From Burkholderiales bacterium (GTDB taxonomy: Bacteria > Pseudomonadota > Gammaproteobacteria > Burkholderiales > Burkholderiaceae_C), in contig JACRAY010000025.1 in NCBI GenBank assembly GCA_016213325.1, forward strand, positions 1-54,465: a stretch of DNA of 54,465 nucleotides, in the 5' to 3' direction. Positions within the stretch are counted from its first letter, which is position 1. The number at the start of each line of letters is the position of its first letter. The notes beneath the pieces are model-generated. The model made no database searches, was not told the origin of the DNA, and was given only the letters and a program-made list of their open reading frames with translations. Made by a program: the position numbers and the translations under genes. Below, piece after piece: positions 25,061 to 34,703 of this stretch.

Positions 25061-25933
25061 TCATTTCTTGCGGCGACCATGGTTAGCGGCAATCCACTCG
25101 CGCAAGCGTTCGGCATCGCGCAGGCGCGCGAGTTTGCCGGCTGAATTCAGCAGCACCATGATCACCTTGCGTCCCGCGAGCCTGGCTTGCATCAGCAGGC
25201 ATTGGCCGGCTTCCGAGATGTAGCCGGTTTTCTGCAGCCCGATCTTCCAGGTTCCGCTGCGTACCAGCCGGTTCGTGTTCACATACTGCACCGAGCCGTG
25301 CCTGGTGGGCAGGCGGTAGCCGGCGGCGGTGGAGAACCTGCGCAGCAGCGGCTCTTCGTAAGCTGCGTCGGTGAGCAAGGCGAGATCGAGTGCGCTCGAA
25401 CGGTTGTGGCTCGACAAGCCGGTGGGCTCCACGTAGCGCGTGTGCTGCATGCCCAGCTGCCTCGCCTGGATGTTCATGGCGCTCACGAATGCGCTCTCGC
25501 CGCCGGGGTACGTCCTCGCCAGGGCATGTGCCGCACGGTTCTCGCTCGACATCAGGGCCAGGCGCAGCGCCTGCCGTCGCGTCAGGTTCGTGCCGACGCG
25601 CAGCCGCGAGCTGCTGCCCTTCACCCTGTCCACGTCCGCTGAGGTGATGGCGATTCTTTCGTCCAGCGGGAGCCCGGCCTTCGCGATGACCAGGCCGGTC
25701 ATCAGCTTGGTGAGGGATGCGATCGGGAGCACCGCGCGAGCGTTCTTGCGCACCAGCACTTCTCCGGTTTCCTGATCGACGACGAACGCGACATCGGCGC
25801 TCAAGTCCAGCGGCCGCCCGGTGCGCGGCGCCGACTGCGACCACTGCGGGGCGGCCAGTGTCAGGAGAAAGACAACGAGGCACATGACCGGGCCGACGCG
25901 CCGCCGTCCCCACCAAGGCACGGCTCGCGTCAT
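25061..25933 (-). CDS. pbpG: D-alanyl-D-alanine endopeptidase, PBP7-like (PbpG)
   Basis: A 290-aa periplasmic serine peptidase of the S11 family that trims peptidoglycan cross-links. After a signal peptide the three active-site motifs are present: SLTK in LPIASLTKLM, SEN in MSSENRAAHAL and KTG in LQKTGYISEAGQCL. Its small size without a C-terminal anchor domain resembles PBP7/8. The start at 25933 is chosen because GGAG lies 7 nt upstream; 25981 is a longer alternative. It is the last gene of the four-gene minus-strand operon that starts at 29093. Confidence 0.9.
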   Translation of the reverse strand: MTRAVPWWGRRRVGPVMCLVVFLLTLAAPQWSQSAPRTGRPLDLSADVAFVVDQETGEVLVRKNARAVLPIASLTKLMTGLVIAKAGLPLDERIAITSADVDRVKGSSSRLRVGTNLTRRQALRLALMSSENRAAHALARTYPGGESAFVSAMNIQARQLGMQHTRYVEPTGLSSHNRSSALDLALLTDAAYEEPLLRRFSTAAGYRLPTRHGSVQYVNTNRLVRSGTWKIGLQKTGYISEAGQCLLMQARLAGRKVIMVLLNSAGKLARLRDAERLREWIAANHGRRKK

Positions 25934-25982
25934 GAAGGGGCTCCAACGGCTCGGGCGCGTGCGACCGTCTCTGGATGCCATC

Positions 25983-27101
25983 TTAGTCCCCGCGAAAGCG
26001 CCCGATGGCGGCGCTCACGATGCCGTCCGGACTGCCGCTCAGCCGTACCTGCTCGCGCAGGTAAGAGGCATCGCTGCCCGCCTGCACCGTCTGGCGCAGG
26101 TGCTGCAGAGCGTCCCCTGCACGGCACGCGGCAGCGCTCGATCCAAGAAGGTCCAGGGTGGCCAGGATGTCGTCACGCAGCGCCGATTGCCTGTATGTCC
26201 GGGGATGCACGACGACACCGTCCAGCCCGAAGCGGCAGGCCTGGAAACGGTTGTAGTTGTAGACGAGATAGTCGCTTTCGGCGGGTTCGGGCTCGACGCG
26301 TCCGCCGAGGTAGTGGCAAAGTGCCTGCAGGTAGCCTGCCAGGGCGGCGGCCCGTTCCACGGTCAGTGGTGTGTCGCAGACGCGCAGCTCGACGGTGCCG
26401 TACTCGGGCTTCGGCCGGATGTCCCAGTAGAAGTCCTTCATGCTCCTGACCACACCCGTCCGCTCCATTTGCGCGAAGTACGCCGACTCGAACTCGTCCC
26501 AGCGCAGCACAAAGGGCGCACGGCCGCTCAGCGGGAACGCGAACACGGAATTCAGGCGGGCCGAGTCGAACAAGGTGTCATTGCCCTGGACGTAGGGCGA
26601 TGACGCCGAGAGGGCAATGAAGTGCGGCACGTAGCGGCTGAGCGAGTGCAGCAGGAAGAGGGCTTCGTCGCCTGACTCGCAGCCCACATGGACGTGCTGC
26701 CCGAAAATCGTGAATTGCTTGGCTAGATAGCCGTAGAGGGCAGACACCTCCCGGAAGCGCGGCTTGGAGAATATGCGCCGCTCCGACCACTGCTGGAACG
26801 GGTGTGTCCCCCCGCCGCACACACCCACGTTGAGCGTGTCACCTGCAGCCACCAGCGCATCGCGGATCTCGCGCAGTTGCGCGAGCAACGCGTCGTGCTG
26901 GTGGTGCACGAGCGTGGAGACTTCGATCATGCTCTCGGTGATTTCGGGGACCACCGTCCCCGGGAAGCGGCGGCGCCGCAACAGCTCGAGCATGTCCGGG
27001 CTCGCGTCCACCAGGTCGAAGTCGCTGAGGCTCACGAGCTGCAGCTCGAGCTCCACGCCGAGCGTGAGCGGCTTCGAAACCTTGAACGGCTCAAGGGGCA
27101 T
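25983..27101 (-). CDS. YbdK-type carboxylate-amine ligase / glutamate-cysteine ligase 2
   Basis: A 372-aa enzyme, the same length as E. coli YbdK. The family blocks are clear: [65 protein letters not shown], and [13 protein letters not shown] with ATP-site residues. These enzymes show weak glutamate-cysteine ligase activity, and their physiological product is often unknown. GGGAGG precedes the ATG. The start overlaps the antiporter stop by 11 bp, indicating a single operon. No gshB is nearby. Confidence 0.88.
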   Translation of the reverse strand: MPLEPFKVSKPLTLGVELELQLVSLSDFDLVDASPDMLELLRRRRFPGTVVPEITESMIEVSTLVHHQHDALLAQLREIRDALVAAGDTLNVGVCGGGTHPFQQWSERRIFSKPRFREVSALYGYLAKQFTIFGQHVHVGCESGDEALFLLHSLSRYVPHFIALSASSPYVQGNDTLFDSARLNSVFAFPLSGRAPFVLRWDEFESAYFAQMERTGVVRSMKDFYWDIRPKPEYGTVELRVCDTPLTVERAAALAGYLQALCHYLGGRVEPEPAESDYLVYNYNRFQACRFGLDGVVVHPRTYRQSALRDDILATLDLLGSSAAACRAGDALQHLRQTVQAGSDASYLREQVRLSGSPDGIVSAAIGRFRGD

Positions 27102-28284
27102 CGCGGCCTCCCTTGTCCTGGGACGTCTCGCCGGACCATCGAAGCGCGAGCTGCGTCGCGACCGGGCCAAGCACTTCGAGCAGCAGCGTGGCCGCCGCGA
27201 GGGGGGCCAGGTGATCCAGCAGGTCGACGCCGATGTATCGTGTCTGCTCCAGCAGCAGGATCACGAACACGGAAATCGGGGCCAGGCCCAATCCCGTGAG
27301 CGCGCCCTTGCGCCACGAGGTGCCGCTGGCGTGCGACAGCGCGGCCACGGCAGCGACCTTGGCCAGCAGCCGCACCCCGACGATTGCGAGCCCAAGGCCG
27401 ATTCCCGTCATCACGCGAGGCCATGCAATCGTGCTGGCGACGTACACGAAAAGCACAACGGCCAGCAGGTCTCCGAGGGCGCCGAAGTTGCGTTGCGTCC
27501 GGTTCAAGGCCAAGCGGCGGTGACGGGCAACAAGGCCGAAGGTCAGGGCTGCCAGCAGCGGCGACAGCTTGAATGCGTGGGCAATCCCCACGACCATCAG
27601 CACCGCAATGGCAAATGCAACGGTTCCATCCTGGCCCAGCCGGCCGATGCCCCGCATCAGGCCGGGCACGCCGACGCCGAACAACACGCCCAGGCTGGCC
27701 GACACAGCGAGTGTGAGTACGCTGTTGGAGAACGCCAGCCATAGGCTCCCTGATGTCTCGAAGGTCCAGAAGCCCAGCACGACCTTGAAAGCGAACACGG
27801 CGAGGACGCAGTTGACCGCGGTCAGGTGGAGGATGCGCTCCGTGACCTGCCCTGAGCTGCGATGTTCGTTGACGACGCGCATCACCGAGGCAGGCGAAGT
27901 GGACATCGCGAGCGACGCGATGAGAAGGGCGGTCAGGTGGGTGCCCTGGAAGCCGCGCACCAGGGCGTAAGTCGCGGCGAACGTGACGGCAGTCTCCAGC
28001 ACGCCTGTGGCCGCGAGCCACCGATTGGCGCGCAGCCAGTGGAGGTTGATGCGATAGCCGAACTCGAAGAGGATCAGGCCGAAGGCGACATCAGGCAGGA
28101 GCGCGCCCGCTTGCCCGGCCGCGGGCAGGAGGCCGAGCTGCGTGGGAGCGAGCATGAAGCCGACCACGCCGTATGTGCTGATGCGTGGAATGCTCCAGCG
28201 ATTCAGCAGCTCGCCGGCGATCCATGCGACGGCAAGCGCGATGGGCCACGCAAGGTGCGCGACCAGTGGCAGGAGTTGCGTCAT
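27091..28284 (-). CDS. Cation:proton antiporter, CPA2/KefB-like membrane domain
   Basis: A 397-aa integral membrane protein with about 11-12 predicted helices. It contains [52 protein letters not shown] and [17 protein letters not shown], typical of Na+/H+ or K+/H+ exchangers of the CPA2 type. It lacks the C-terminal KTN nucleotide-binding domain found in KefB/KefC. The ATG overlaps the DUF3014 stop (TGATG), so translation is coupled. The ion it carries is not determined. Confidence 0.82.
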   Translation of the reverse strand: MTQLLPLVAHLAWPIALAVAWIAGELLNRWSIPRISTYGVVGFMLAPTQLGLLPAAGQAGALLPDVAFGLILFEFGYRINLHWLRANRWLAATGVLETAVTFAATYALVRGFQGTHLTALLIASLAMSTSPASVMRVVNEHRSSGQVTERILHLTAVNCVLAVFAFKVVLGFWTFETSGSLWLAFSNSVLTLAVSASLGVLFGVGVPGLMRGIGRLGQDGTVAFAIAVLMVVGIAHAFKLSPLLAALTFGLVARHRRLALNRTQRNFGALGDLLAVVLFVYVASTIAWPRVMTGIGLGLAIVGVRLLAKVAAVAALSHASGTSWRKGALTGLGLAPISVFVILLLEQTRYIGVDLLDHLAPLAAATLLLEVLGPVATQLALRWSGETSQDKGGRDAP

Positions 28285-29093
28285 CAACGCGTTGCCGATC
28301 GCCTGAGCACTTCGTCGCGGAACTCCCCCAGCTTCCTCTTCAGGCGGCGCTCGTTCACGATGCCGACCCGCAGCAGGATCTTCTGGCCTGCACTCAACTG
28401 CTCGAGTGCCGGATCCGCGAACTCGTAGCGCACCCAGGGCTGGAGCGAAGGCACCGGCCCCTTCACCTCCACGTGCGCCAGCAGCGGCGGCTCGGCAGGC
28501 TCGGGAGTCGACAGCAGCAAGGCGATCACTTCCATCAGGCGGTGGTTGAACTCCCGCTGCGGGAAGCCGAGTTGGCGGTACTCCTGCTGCAGCACGGGGT
28601 ACAGGCGCAGGTAGAGCTCGGCGGCCTTGCCGGAATCGACTGTTTCGGCAAGCAGCACCAGCGGCGTGTAGCGCGCGGGATTGTCTGGTGCGGTCACGGT
28701 TGATCCGGACGATTCTTCCACCGCGAACCGGCCGGGCGTCGGGTGCAGCGGCCAGATCGACGCCGGCGCGTGAGCGCGCCCGAGGCCGTCGACGGTGGCG
28801 ACCAGCCGGCGCGCGAAGTCGTCCAGCCGCACATACGTGGCCACTGCCTTGCTGCCAAGGAACGCTTCCAGCGTGGCGGGGATTTCCTCGCGTGCAACCG
28901 GTGCCACCGGAACAGGGAGAGCCGCTTCGGCGGGCGGTGCCGGGGCAGCCGGGCCTGCCGCCTGTGCCGGCGGCGCCGCAGCCGGCTGCGCGCCCGGCCC
29001 GGGCGGCTGTTCCATGCGCGGGTAGAGCATCCAGGTGGCGACGGCTGCCAGCGCGGCCAGGATGACTAGACGGGTCCGGGCCTTGGGTGTCAT
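28284..29093 (-). CDS. DUF3014 protein, membrane-anchored periplasmic
   Basis: A 269-aa protein with a single N-terminal membrane segment (RLVILAALAAVATWMLYP), then a Pro/Ala-rich linker of about 50 residues, then a globular domain with VRLDDFARRLVATVDGL, YLRLYPVLQQEYRQLGFP and LRYEFADPALEQLSAGQKILLR-type blocks that mark DUF3014. The fold suggests a periplasmic domain held to the inner membrane; function is unknown. It is the first gene of the operon with the antiporter, YbdK-like ligase and PbpG. Its promoter lies in the divergent region shared with marR. Confidence 0.82.
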   Translation of the reverse strand: MTPKARTRLVILAALAAVATWMLYPRMEQPPGPGAQPAAAPPAQAAGPAAPAPPAEAALPVPVAPVAREEIPATLEAFLGSKAVATYVRLDDFARRLVATVDGLGRAHAPASIWPLHPTPGRFAVEESSGSTVTAPDNPARYTPLVLLAETVDSGKAAELYLRLYPVLQQEYRQLGFPQREFNHRLMEVIALLLSTPEPAEPPLLAHVEVKGPVPSLQPWVRYEFADPALEQLSAGQKILLRVGIVNERRLKRKLGEFRDEVLRRSATR

Positions 29094-29115
29094 CCATGCC
29101 GAGTATACGCGAAAG

Positions 29116-29131
29116 ACATTTGCGCAAATGT
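29116..29131. promoter_or_regulatory. 16-bp perfect palindrome, probable MarR operator
   Basis: ACATTTGCGCAAATGT is a perfect 16-bp palindrome between the divergent DUF3014 and MarR genes. MarR dimers typically bind such sites of 16-20 bp with TTG..CAA half-sites. A TATACT -10 for the minus operon sits at 29107-29102, which would put the palindrome over its -35 region. Confidence 0.65.
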
Positions 29132-29210
29132 ATTCAGGGGCGGTGCGGCCAAAACCCGCCTTCTCGTATGATCCGTCCATGCCAGTTCTGCATTGCTTCC
29201 CGGTCCACTG

Positions 29211-29744
29211 ATGGCCACTTCCAGGCGGCCGGCCCCAAGGACGGGCACTCAGCAAACGGAGCGAAAGCAATCGGATTCGGCCACCCGCGTGCTGCGGCGT
29301 TTCCGGATTGTCGTGAACGCCATCCGCAGCCACTTTCGATCCGTCGAGCAGCGCGCAGGGATCACGGGGGCGCAGTTCTGGGCGCTGGCTGTTGTGCGCG
29401 ACCATCCGGGCATCGGTGTTGGCGAGCTGGCCCGCTCGATGCACGTGCACCAGTCGACGGCGAGCAATCTCCTGCGGCAACTGGTCGGCCTCGGACTGGT
29501 GGGGAGTGCGCGCGACGAAAACGACCGGCGCGTATCCATCCTGAGGGTCACGCGCGAGGGTGCAAAGGTGCTGCGCAAGGCTCCGGGGCCGTTCGCGGGG
29601 GTGCTGCCCGAGGCGCTGGCGACCCTCGACGAAGCCACCCTGGACCGACTCGACCGCGATCTCGGCAAGCTGATCGACCGGCTGGGTACCGGCCAGCGCG
29701 GTGGCGGCATCCCGCTGGCGTCCATCGTGCGCGACGACGAGTGA
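29211..29744 (+). CDS. MarR family winged-helix transcriptional regulator
   Basis: A 177-aa regulator. The N-terminal helices are followed by a winged helix: ITGAQFWALAVVRDHPGIGVGELARSM, the recognition helix in HVHQSTASNLLRQLVGLGLV, and the wing DENDRRVSILRVTREG. The C-terminal helices form the dimer. No extra effector domain is visible. The ATG at 29211 is preferred over an upstream TTG (29193). It is divergent from the four-gene envelope/antiporter operon, and a perfect palindrome sits in the shared promoter region, so autoregulation is likely. Confidence 0.87.
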   Translation: MATSRRPAPRTGTQQTERKQSDSATRVLRRFRIVVNAIRSHFRSVEQRAGITGAQFWALAVVRDHPGIGVGELARSMHVHQSTASNLLRQLVGLGLVGSARDENDRRVSILRVTREGAKVLRKAPGPFAGVLPEALATLDEATLDRLDRDLGKLIDRLGTGQRGGGIPLASIVRDDE

Positions 29745-29859
29745 CAGCCGCGCCGCGCGGGCACGCGGCCGCACACCCGTTGCTGTGGGACATGGACGAC
29801 CGTTGTTGTGCACCTGCTCCGATGCATGACCGCAGGCCCGTACGGGATCCCCAGTTTGA

Positions 29860-29871
29860 ATTTGTCCAAAT
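29860..29871 (+). promoter_or_regulatory. Second ATTTG-N2-CAAAT site, candidate MarR operator
   Basis: ATTTG-TC-CAAAT repeats the half-sites of the 16-bp palindrome at 29116-29131 with the same 2-nt spacing. It ends next to the SD of the small TSP3-like gene, where bound repressor would block initiation. Confidence 0.45.
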
Positions 29872-29881
29872 GGAGGTACAG

Positions 29882-30205
29882 ATGAGACGCACGACATTCT
29901 TTGCGGCCACCCTGGCTGCATCACTGCTTGCAATTGGCGCTCCGGCACAGGCGCAGTACGCGCCCAGGCAGGACCTGGATCGGGACGGCATCCAGAACCG
30001 TCGCGACAGCGATCGCGACGGCGACGGCCTGCGCAACGGGCGCGATCCGAATCCCGATCGCTACAACACTGTGCGGCTCGGGCGCACCGGCGCCTGGAAT
30101 GATCTCGACCGGGACGGCATCGTCAACCGCTATGACCGTGACCGGGATGGGGACGGCGTCGCGAACGCGCGCGATGACCGGCCCAATGATCGCCGCTCCA
30201 GCTAA
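29882..30205 (+). CDS. Small secreted protein with thrombospondin type 3-like calcium-binding repeats
   Basis: A 107-aa protein with a signal peptide ending near AQAQ (residue 25). The mature part contains repeated acidic D-x-D-x-D-G motifs (DLDRDGIQN, DSDRDGDGLRN, DLDRDGIVN, DRDRDGDGVAN), characteristic of TSP3/EF-hand-like calcium loops, separated by Arg/Asn-rich stretches. It is probably periplasmic or exported. GGAGG is 5 nt before the ATG. It lies 137 bp after marR with its own candidate operator. The partner and function are unknown. Confidence 0.72.
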   Translation: MRRTTFFAATLAASLLAIGAPAQAQYAPRQDLDRDGIQNRRDSDRDGDGLRNGRDPNPDRYNTVRLGRTGAWNDLDRDGIVNRYDRDRDGDGVANARDDRPNDRRSS

Positions 30206-30283
30206 GTGCGCTCACAGCGAGCGCCGTAGCGGATGCCGAACGGCGATCCGATAGGACCGTGGCCTTTGCAGGGTGACGCAGGG

Positions 30284-31219
30284 TTACGCCAGCACGTGAC
30301 CCTGCGCCGCCTTCGTCGAATCCCCTTGCACATCGACGCGCAGCGGCGGCGCATTGCCATCCTTGCTGACGCCTGCATACATTGTCAGGTGGGGATAGGG
30401 GATCTCGATGCCCTGCCGGTCGAACGCGGCCTTCGTCCGGCGAAGGAACTCCCGGCGCACATTCCACTGCTCGAGCGGCGCAACCTTGAAACGGCACCGA
30501 AGCACGACAGCGCTGTCGTCGAGGCGCTCCACTCCTGCGATTTCAAGGTCTTCCAGGATTCGATTGCCGAACTGCTGGTCGGCGCGCATCTCGGCGCCAA
30601 CTGCAGCCAATACGGGAAGGACATCATCGATATTCTCCCTGTAAGCCACGCCGATATCCATCACTGCATGGGCAAACTGGCGGCTCATGTTCGTGACCGT
30701 TGTGATCATGCCATTGGGAATGAAGTGCACGTTGCCCTCATAGTCCCGCAGCCGTACGTGGCGCAGCGTCAGGTCTTCCACCAACCCGCCGATGCCGCCG
30801 ATCCGCACGACGTCTCCCGCGCGAACCTGGTCTTCCAGCAGGAGGAAGAATCCAGTGAAGTAGTCCTTGACGAGGCTTTGGGCGCCAAACCCGATAGCCA
30901 GCCCGACGACCCCTGCCGCGCCCAGGATGGGTGCCAGCGAGATACCCACTTCGGCCAGGACCAACATGATCGCGATGGCGCCGATGACGAGTGCGATCGT
31001 GTAGCGGACGACCCGGCCCAGCGTCTCTGCGCGCCTTGCGACCTCCGGACCGCCAATGTGGGCGGCGATCCGCATGCGTACTGCGCGAACCGTACGCTGG
31101 AGCACCGCGATGGCGACCACAGCTATGGCAAGGATGAGCACGATGCGCAACCCGGCAAGCGCGGGGGCGCTCCAGTTGCGCCAGTCGGCAACCACAGCCC
31201 AGAGTCCGGAAAATTCCAT
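30284..31219 (-). CDS. MscS-family mechanosensitive ion channel
   Basis: A 311-aa inner-membrane channel. Several N-terminal TM helices lead to the conserved pore helix and cytosolic beta domain: LGAAGVVGLAIGFGAQSLVKDYFTGFFLLLEDQ, then GDVVRIGGIGGLVEDLTLRHVRLRDYEGNVHFIPNG, and the C-terminal alpha/beta part with IEIPYPHLTMY. The pore helix is glycine/alanine-rich, as in MscS. It releases solutes under membrane tension, protecting against osmotic downshock. The ATG at 31219 is preferred over a TTG at 31246. Confidence 0.88.
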   Translation of the reverse strand: MEFSGLWAVVADWRNWSAPALAGLRIVLILAIAVVAIAVLQRTVRAVRMRIAAHIGGPEVARRAETLGRVVRYTIALVIGAIAIMLVLAEVGISLAPILGAAGVVGLAIGFGAQSLVKDYFTGFFLLLEDQVRAGDVVRIGGIGGLVEDLTLRHVRLRDYEGNVHFIPNGMITTVTNMSRQFAHAVMDIGVAYRENIDDVLPVLAAVGAEMRADQQFGNRILEDLEIAGVERLDDSAVVLRCRFKVAPLEQWNVRREFLRRTKAAFDRQGIEIPYPHLTMYAGVSKDGNAPPLRVDVQGDSTKAAQGHVLA

Positions 31220-31309
31220 CCGTCCCGCCCTTTTGTCTTTTCGCAAGGCAAGCGTCGCAATGCGGGGGAAATGGAACCACTACCCCGGTACGGGGTGGGG
31301 CGACCGGAA

Positions 31310-31315
31310 ATTATA
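31310..31315 (-). promoter_or_regulatory. TATAAT -10 element, probable mscS-like promoter
   Basis: A perfect minus-strand TATAAT, with no good -35, lies about 90 nt before the mechanosensitive channel start. A short hairpin (ACCCCG/CGGGGT, 31282-31296) stands between it and the gene. The whole 31220-31392 gap is richer in A/T than its surroundings. Confidence 0.4.
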
Positions 31316-31392
31316 TTCGTTCCAAATGCATCGGATGGGGGGGCGGGTCGGTACTGCTCATCCGTACCCGCTGCCGGCGGTGAAGCCTGCCG

Positions 31393-31749
31393 TTACACCC
31401 TCAAGAGCGCCCAGGCGCTCACGACCGTGATCGCCATCGCCACCCCATAACACACCGTCTTCACCGCCGGTGTCTTGTGGATCCCCACGTCGTGCAGGCT
31501 GCACAGGATGCGGTGCACCGCGTGCCACGCGAAGAACGACGCCAGCGAGCACAGGAACAGCTTGCCGATCCAGTTATGCGCGAACGCCTGAACGGTCGAA
31601 TAGTCCATCACGCGCGGCGACAGGATCAGGCCCGAACCTGCTTCCAGCCCGGTGATGTAGACCATGGCCGGCCCGAACAGGGCGGCCAGCATGCCGCCTG
31701 CACCGAACAGCAGCCAGAAGATGGGGGAGTTGGAGCGTTTCCTCATCAT
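31393..31749 (-). CDS. frdD: Fumarate reductase membrane anchor subunit FrdD
   Basis: A 118-aa hydrophobic anchor with three membrane helices. It opens [20 protein letters not shown], matching the FrdD pattern PVFWGLFGAGGM of E. coli, and ends with LHDVGIHKTPAVKTVCYGVAMAITVVSAWALL. With FrdC it holds the FrdAB complex to the inner face of the membrane and helps form the quinol site. The ATG overlaps the frdC stop. It is the last gene of the operon; no clear T-run terminator follows. Confidence 0.92.
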   Translation of the reverse strand: MMRKRSNSPIFWLLFGAGGMLAALFGPAMVYITGLEAGSGLILSPRVMDYSTVQAFAHNWIGKLFLCSLASFFAWHAVHRILCSLHDVGIHKTPAVKTVCYGVAMAITVVSAWALLRV

Positions 31750-32153
31750 GCCCCCCAGCGCGCCAGGGCCAGCAGCGCCAGGCTCGCAACGACTGCGGCC
31801 GCATAGCCGGCGTGAGTGATGGCCGAGCCGGCCAGGCGCTTGCCGCCCACGAACATCATCGGCATGGTCTTGGGCATGATCTCGAACCAGCTCATGCTGT
31901 GGACCACGAAGGAGACCAGGAACACCAGGTGCATCACCACCGACAGCGGTGAGCGGACGGCGCCCAGCCAGCCGTTGAAGGCCGCCTCGCCCTGCGAGAG
32001 CCGCACGAAGCCCACCGCCAGCACGATGGCATAGCCCAGCACCGCGAAAGCCGTCAGCTCGCGCCACATGTAGGCCACGAAGAAGGGGTCGCGCTTCCAC
32101 CAGCCCGTCATGGGCCGCACGTAAGGGCGGCGGCCGCCCGTTGCTTCGCTCAT
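31746..32153 (-). CDS. frdC: Fumarate reductase membrane anchor subunit FrdC
   Basis: A 135-aa anchor. It opens with [18 protein letters not shown], close to E. coli FrdC, and has three predicted helices. Glu32 (MWRELTAF) and His85 (VHSMSWFE) correspond to the quinone-site residues Glu29 and His82 of the E. coli protein. This marks the complex as an E. coli-type fumarate reductase rather than a haem-containing succinate dehydrogenase. Start and stop overlap frdB and frdD by ATGA. Confidence 0.93.
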   Translation of the reverse strand: MSEATGGRRPYVRPMTGWWKRDPFFVAYMWRELTAFAVLGYAIVLAVGFVRLSQGEAAFNGWLGAVRSPLSVVMHLVFLVSFVVHSMSWFEIMPKTMPMMFVGGKRLAGSAITHAGYAAAVVASLALLALARWGA

Positions 32154-32908
32154 GCCTTGCCTCCGCGCGGCTGCAGGAACCGCAGGAAATAGTCTTTCGC
32201 GCTGTTCACCTTGTTCTGGTTCACCGCGTTGGCCGGGTCCACGCCCTTGGGGCAGACCTCGGAGCAGTAGCCCACGGCGGTGCAGCTCCACACGCCTTCG
32301 GCGGCGTTCATCACTTCCATGCGCTCGGCCTGCCCGCCGTCGCGCGAGTCGGCGTTGTAGCGGTGCATGAGCGCCATGGCGCCGGGGCCGATGAAGCCGG
32401 GGTCGATGCCGAACTGCGGGCAGGCCGCATAGCACAGCATGCAGTTGATGCACGAGCTGAACTGCTCGATCTGCTCCAGCTGGTGCGGCGTCTGCAGGTA
32501 CTCGCCTTGCTCCAGCGTGCGGGGCTCTTTCGGGATGATGTACGGCTTGATGCTTTCCAGCTTCTCGATGAAGGGCTGCACGTCCACCACCAGGTCCTTC
32601 TCGATGGGCAGGTGCGCCAGTGCCTCTATGCGCACGGGCCCCGGCAGCAGGTCGCGCAGGAAGGTCTGGCACGACAGCTCGGGCTTGCCGTTGACCATCA
32701 TCCCGCAGCTGCCGCAGATGGCCATGCGGCACGACCAGCGGAAGCTGAGCGACCCGTCAAGCTCGTCCTTGATGTATTGCAGCCCCTGCAGCACCGACAT
32801 GTCGTCGGTGAAGGGCACCGCGTAGCTTTGCCACACCGGGTGCTCGTCCTGCCCCGGGCGGTAACGCATGACCTGCATCTCGATCACGCGGGCCTTGCTT
32901 TCACGCAT
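32150..32908 (-). CDS. frdB: Fumarate reductase iron-sulfur subunit FrdB
   Basis: A 252-aa protein passing electrons from quinol to FrdA. The [2Fe-2S] cluster cysteines are in [20 protein letters not shown] near residues 59-79; the [4Fe-4S] and [3Fe-4S] sets are in [15 protein letters not shown] and [15 protein letters not shown]. Segments such as [10 protein letters not shown] and KPYIIP match FrdB rather than SdhB. The start overlaps frdA by 8 bp and the stop overlaps frdC by 4 bp. Confidence 0.95.
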   Translation of the reverse strand: MRESKARVIEMQVMRYRPGQDEHPVWQSYAVPFTDDMSVLQGLQYIKDELDGSLSFRWSCRMAICGSCGMMVNGKPELSCQTFLRDLLPGPVRIEALAHLPIEKDLVVDVQPFIEKLESIKPYIIPKEPRTLEQGEYLQTPHQLEQIEQFSSCINCMLCYAACPQFGIDPGFIGPGAMALMHRYNADSRDGGQAERMEVMNAAEGVWSCTAVGYCSEVCPKGVDPANAVNQNKVNSAKDYFLRFLQPRGGKA

Positions 32909-34703
32909 GGGTGGACTCCTTGGCCTTGCGCTCGGCGTCGGCTTCCACGCCGGCGGCGCCGTACGCGCGCTTGCCGGGCTGCGAGCTGGTGATCTTGACC
33001 GGGCTGTAGCTGATAGAGGGTTCGTCGTCGCCGTTGAAGGTGGCGAGGCTGTGTTTCAGGTAGTTCACATCGTCACGCTCCGTGTAGCCGTCCAGCCGCT
33101 GGTGCGAGCCGCGCGACTCCTTGCGGTTCAGGGCCGAATGCGCCATGGCGCGGGCCACGTCGAGCTGGTAGCCGAGCTCGATGGCCAGCAGCCATTCGGT
33201 GTTCCAGGCGCGCGAGCGGTCGTCCAGGTGCAGCGTGCGCACACGCTGCTTCAGCTCGGTGAGCTTGTCGCAGGTGGCCTGCATCTCGGATTCGGTGCGG
33301 TAGATGCCGCAACCATCTTCCATCGACTGCGCCATTTCGCGGCGCAGCACCGCGATGCGCTCGCCGCTGCCCCAGCTGTCGAACACGGACTCGGCGCGCG
33401 CGCGCACGTCCTTGGCCTGTGCATGCAGCAGGGCGACGTCGGGCTCGGGCGCGGAGCGCGCATGCTGCGCGGCTTCCTCGCCGGCCACCTTGCCGAACAC
33501 GATCAGTTCGGTGAGCGAGTTCGACCCGAGCCGGTTGGCGCCGTGGATGCCCACGCTGGAGCACTCGCCCACCGAGTACAGGCCGCCGAGCGGGGCTGCC
33601 GTCTTGCCGTCGGCTTCGATGCCTCCCATGGTGTAGTGCACGGCGGGCAGCACGGGAATAGGGCTCTTCGCCGGGTCGACGCCCAGGTACTCCACCGCCA
33701 GCTCGTAGATCTGCGGCAGCCTCTCGCGCAGCTTGGCTTCGCCCAGGTGGCGCAGGTCGAGGTGCACGTAGGAGCCCCAGCGCGGGTCGGACAGGGTGCG
33801 GCCCTTCTGCTTCTCGTGCCAGTAGGCCTGGCTCAGGCGGTCGCGCGGGCCGAGTTCCATGAACTTGTTGCGCGGCTTGTCTTCGGCCGGGCCCAGCCCG
33901 TAGTCCTGCAGGTAGCGGTAGCCGTCCTTGTTCAGCAAAAAGCCGCCTTCGCCGCGGCAGGCCTCGGTGAACAGGAGGCCGGTGCCAGGCATGCAGGTGG
34001 GGTGGTACTGCACGAATTCCATGTCGCGCAACGGCACGCCGTGGCGGTAGGCCAGCGCCATGCCGTCGCCGGTGACGATGCCGCCGTTGGTGTTCTCGCG
34101 GAACACGCGGCCCGCGCCGCCGGTGGCGATGATGACCGACTTGGCCTGGACCAGGCGGAAGTTGCCGGTGGCCACCTCGATGGCCACCACGCCCTGTACG
34201 CGGCCTTCGTCGACCAGCAGGTCGACCGCGAAGTGCTCGTCGAACCGCTTGATGGACGGGTACTTGATGGACGTCTGGAACAACGTGTGCAGCATGTGGA
34301 AGCCGGTCTTGTCGGCGGCGAACCACGTGCGCTCGATCTTCATGCCGCCGAACGCGCGCACGTTCACGTGCCCGTCGTCGCGCCGGCTCCAGGGGCAGCC
34401 CCAGTGCTCCATCTGCACCATCTCGCGGTGCGCCTGCCCCACGAAGAACTCCACCACGTCCTGCTCGCACAGCCAGTCACCGCCGGACACGGTGTCGTGG
34501 AAGTGCGCCTCCAGGCTGTCGTGCGGCTGGGTCACCGCCGCGGCGCCACCCTCGGCCGCCACGGTGTGGCTGCGCATGGGGTACACCTTGGATATCAGCG
34601 CGATCTTCAGTTGGGGGTCGGCCTCGGCCACCGCGATGGCGGCGCGCAAGCCGGCGCCGCCTGCGCCGACGATGGCTACGTCGGCATGAAAGGTTTCCAT
34701 CAT
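32901..34703 (-). CDS. frdA: Fumarate reductase flavoprotein subunit FrdA
   Basis: A 600-aa catalytic subunit; the E. coli protein has 602. The FAD-binding motif [11 protein letters not shown] and the covalent-FAD segment [11 protein letters not shown] are near the N-terminus. Active-site blocks [26 protein letters not shown] and [10 protein letters not shown] supply the Arg/His residues for fumarate. Whole segments ([27 protein letters not shown]) are nearly identical to E. coli FrdA and unlike SdhA. The ATG overlaps the stop of the upstream rquA-like gene, so translation is coupled. Confidence 0.96.
   Translation of the reverse strand: MMETFHADVAIVGAGGAGLRAAIAVAEADPQLKIALISKVYPMRSHTVAAEGGAAAVTQPHDSLEAHFHDTVSGGDWLCEQDVVEFFVGQAHREMVQMEHWGCPWSRRDDGHVNVRAFGGMKIERTWFAADKTGFHMLHTLFQTSIKYPSIKRFDEHFAVDLLVDEGRVQGVVAIEVATGNFRLVQAKSVIIATGGAGRVFRENTNGGIVTGDGMALAYRHGVPLRDMEFVQYHPTCMPGTGLLFTEACRGEGGFLLNKDGYRYLQDYGLGPAEDKPRNKFMELGPRDRLSQAYWHEKQKGRTLSDPRWGSYVHLDLRHLGEAKLRERLPQIYELAVEYLGVDPAKSPIPVLPAVHYTMGGIEADGKTAAPLGGLYSVGECSSVGIHGANRLGSNSLTELIVFGKVAGEEAAQHARSAPEPDVALLHAQAKDVRARAESVFDSWGSGERIAVLRREMAQSMEDGCGIYRTESEMQATCDKLTELKQRVRTLHLDDRSRAWNTEWLLAIELGYQLDVARAMAHSALNRKESRGSHQRLDGYTERDDVNYLKHSLATFNGDDEPSISYSPVKITSSQPGKRAYGAAGVEADAERKAKESTHA

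Noticed and set aside
31393..34703. Succinate dehydrogenase (sdh) as the identity of the four-subunit complex
   Set aside because: FrdA blocks, FrdC RPYVRPMT and FrdD SPIFWLLFGAGGM match E. coli fumarate reductase, and the anchors lack an obvious SdhC/SdhD haem pattern.
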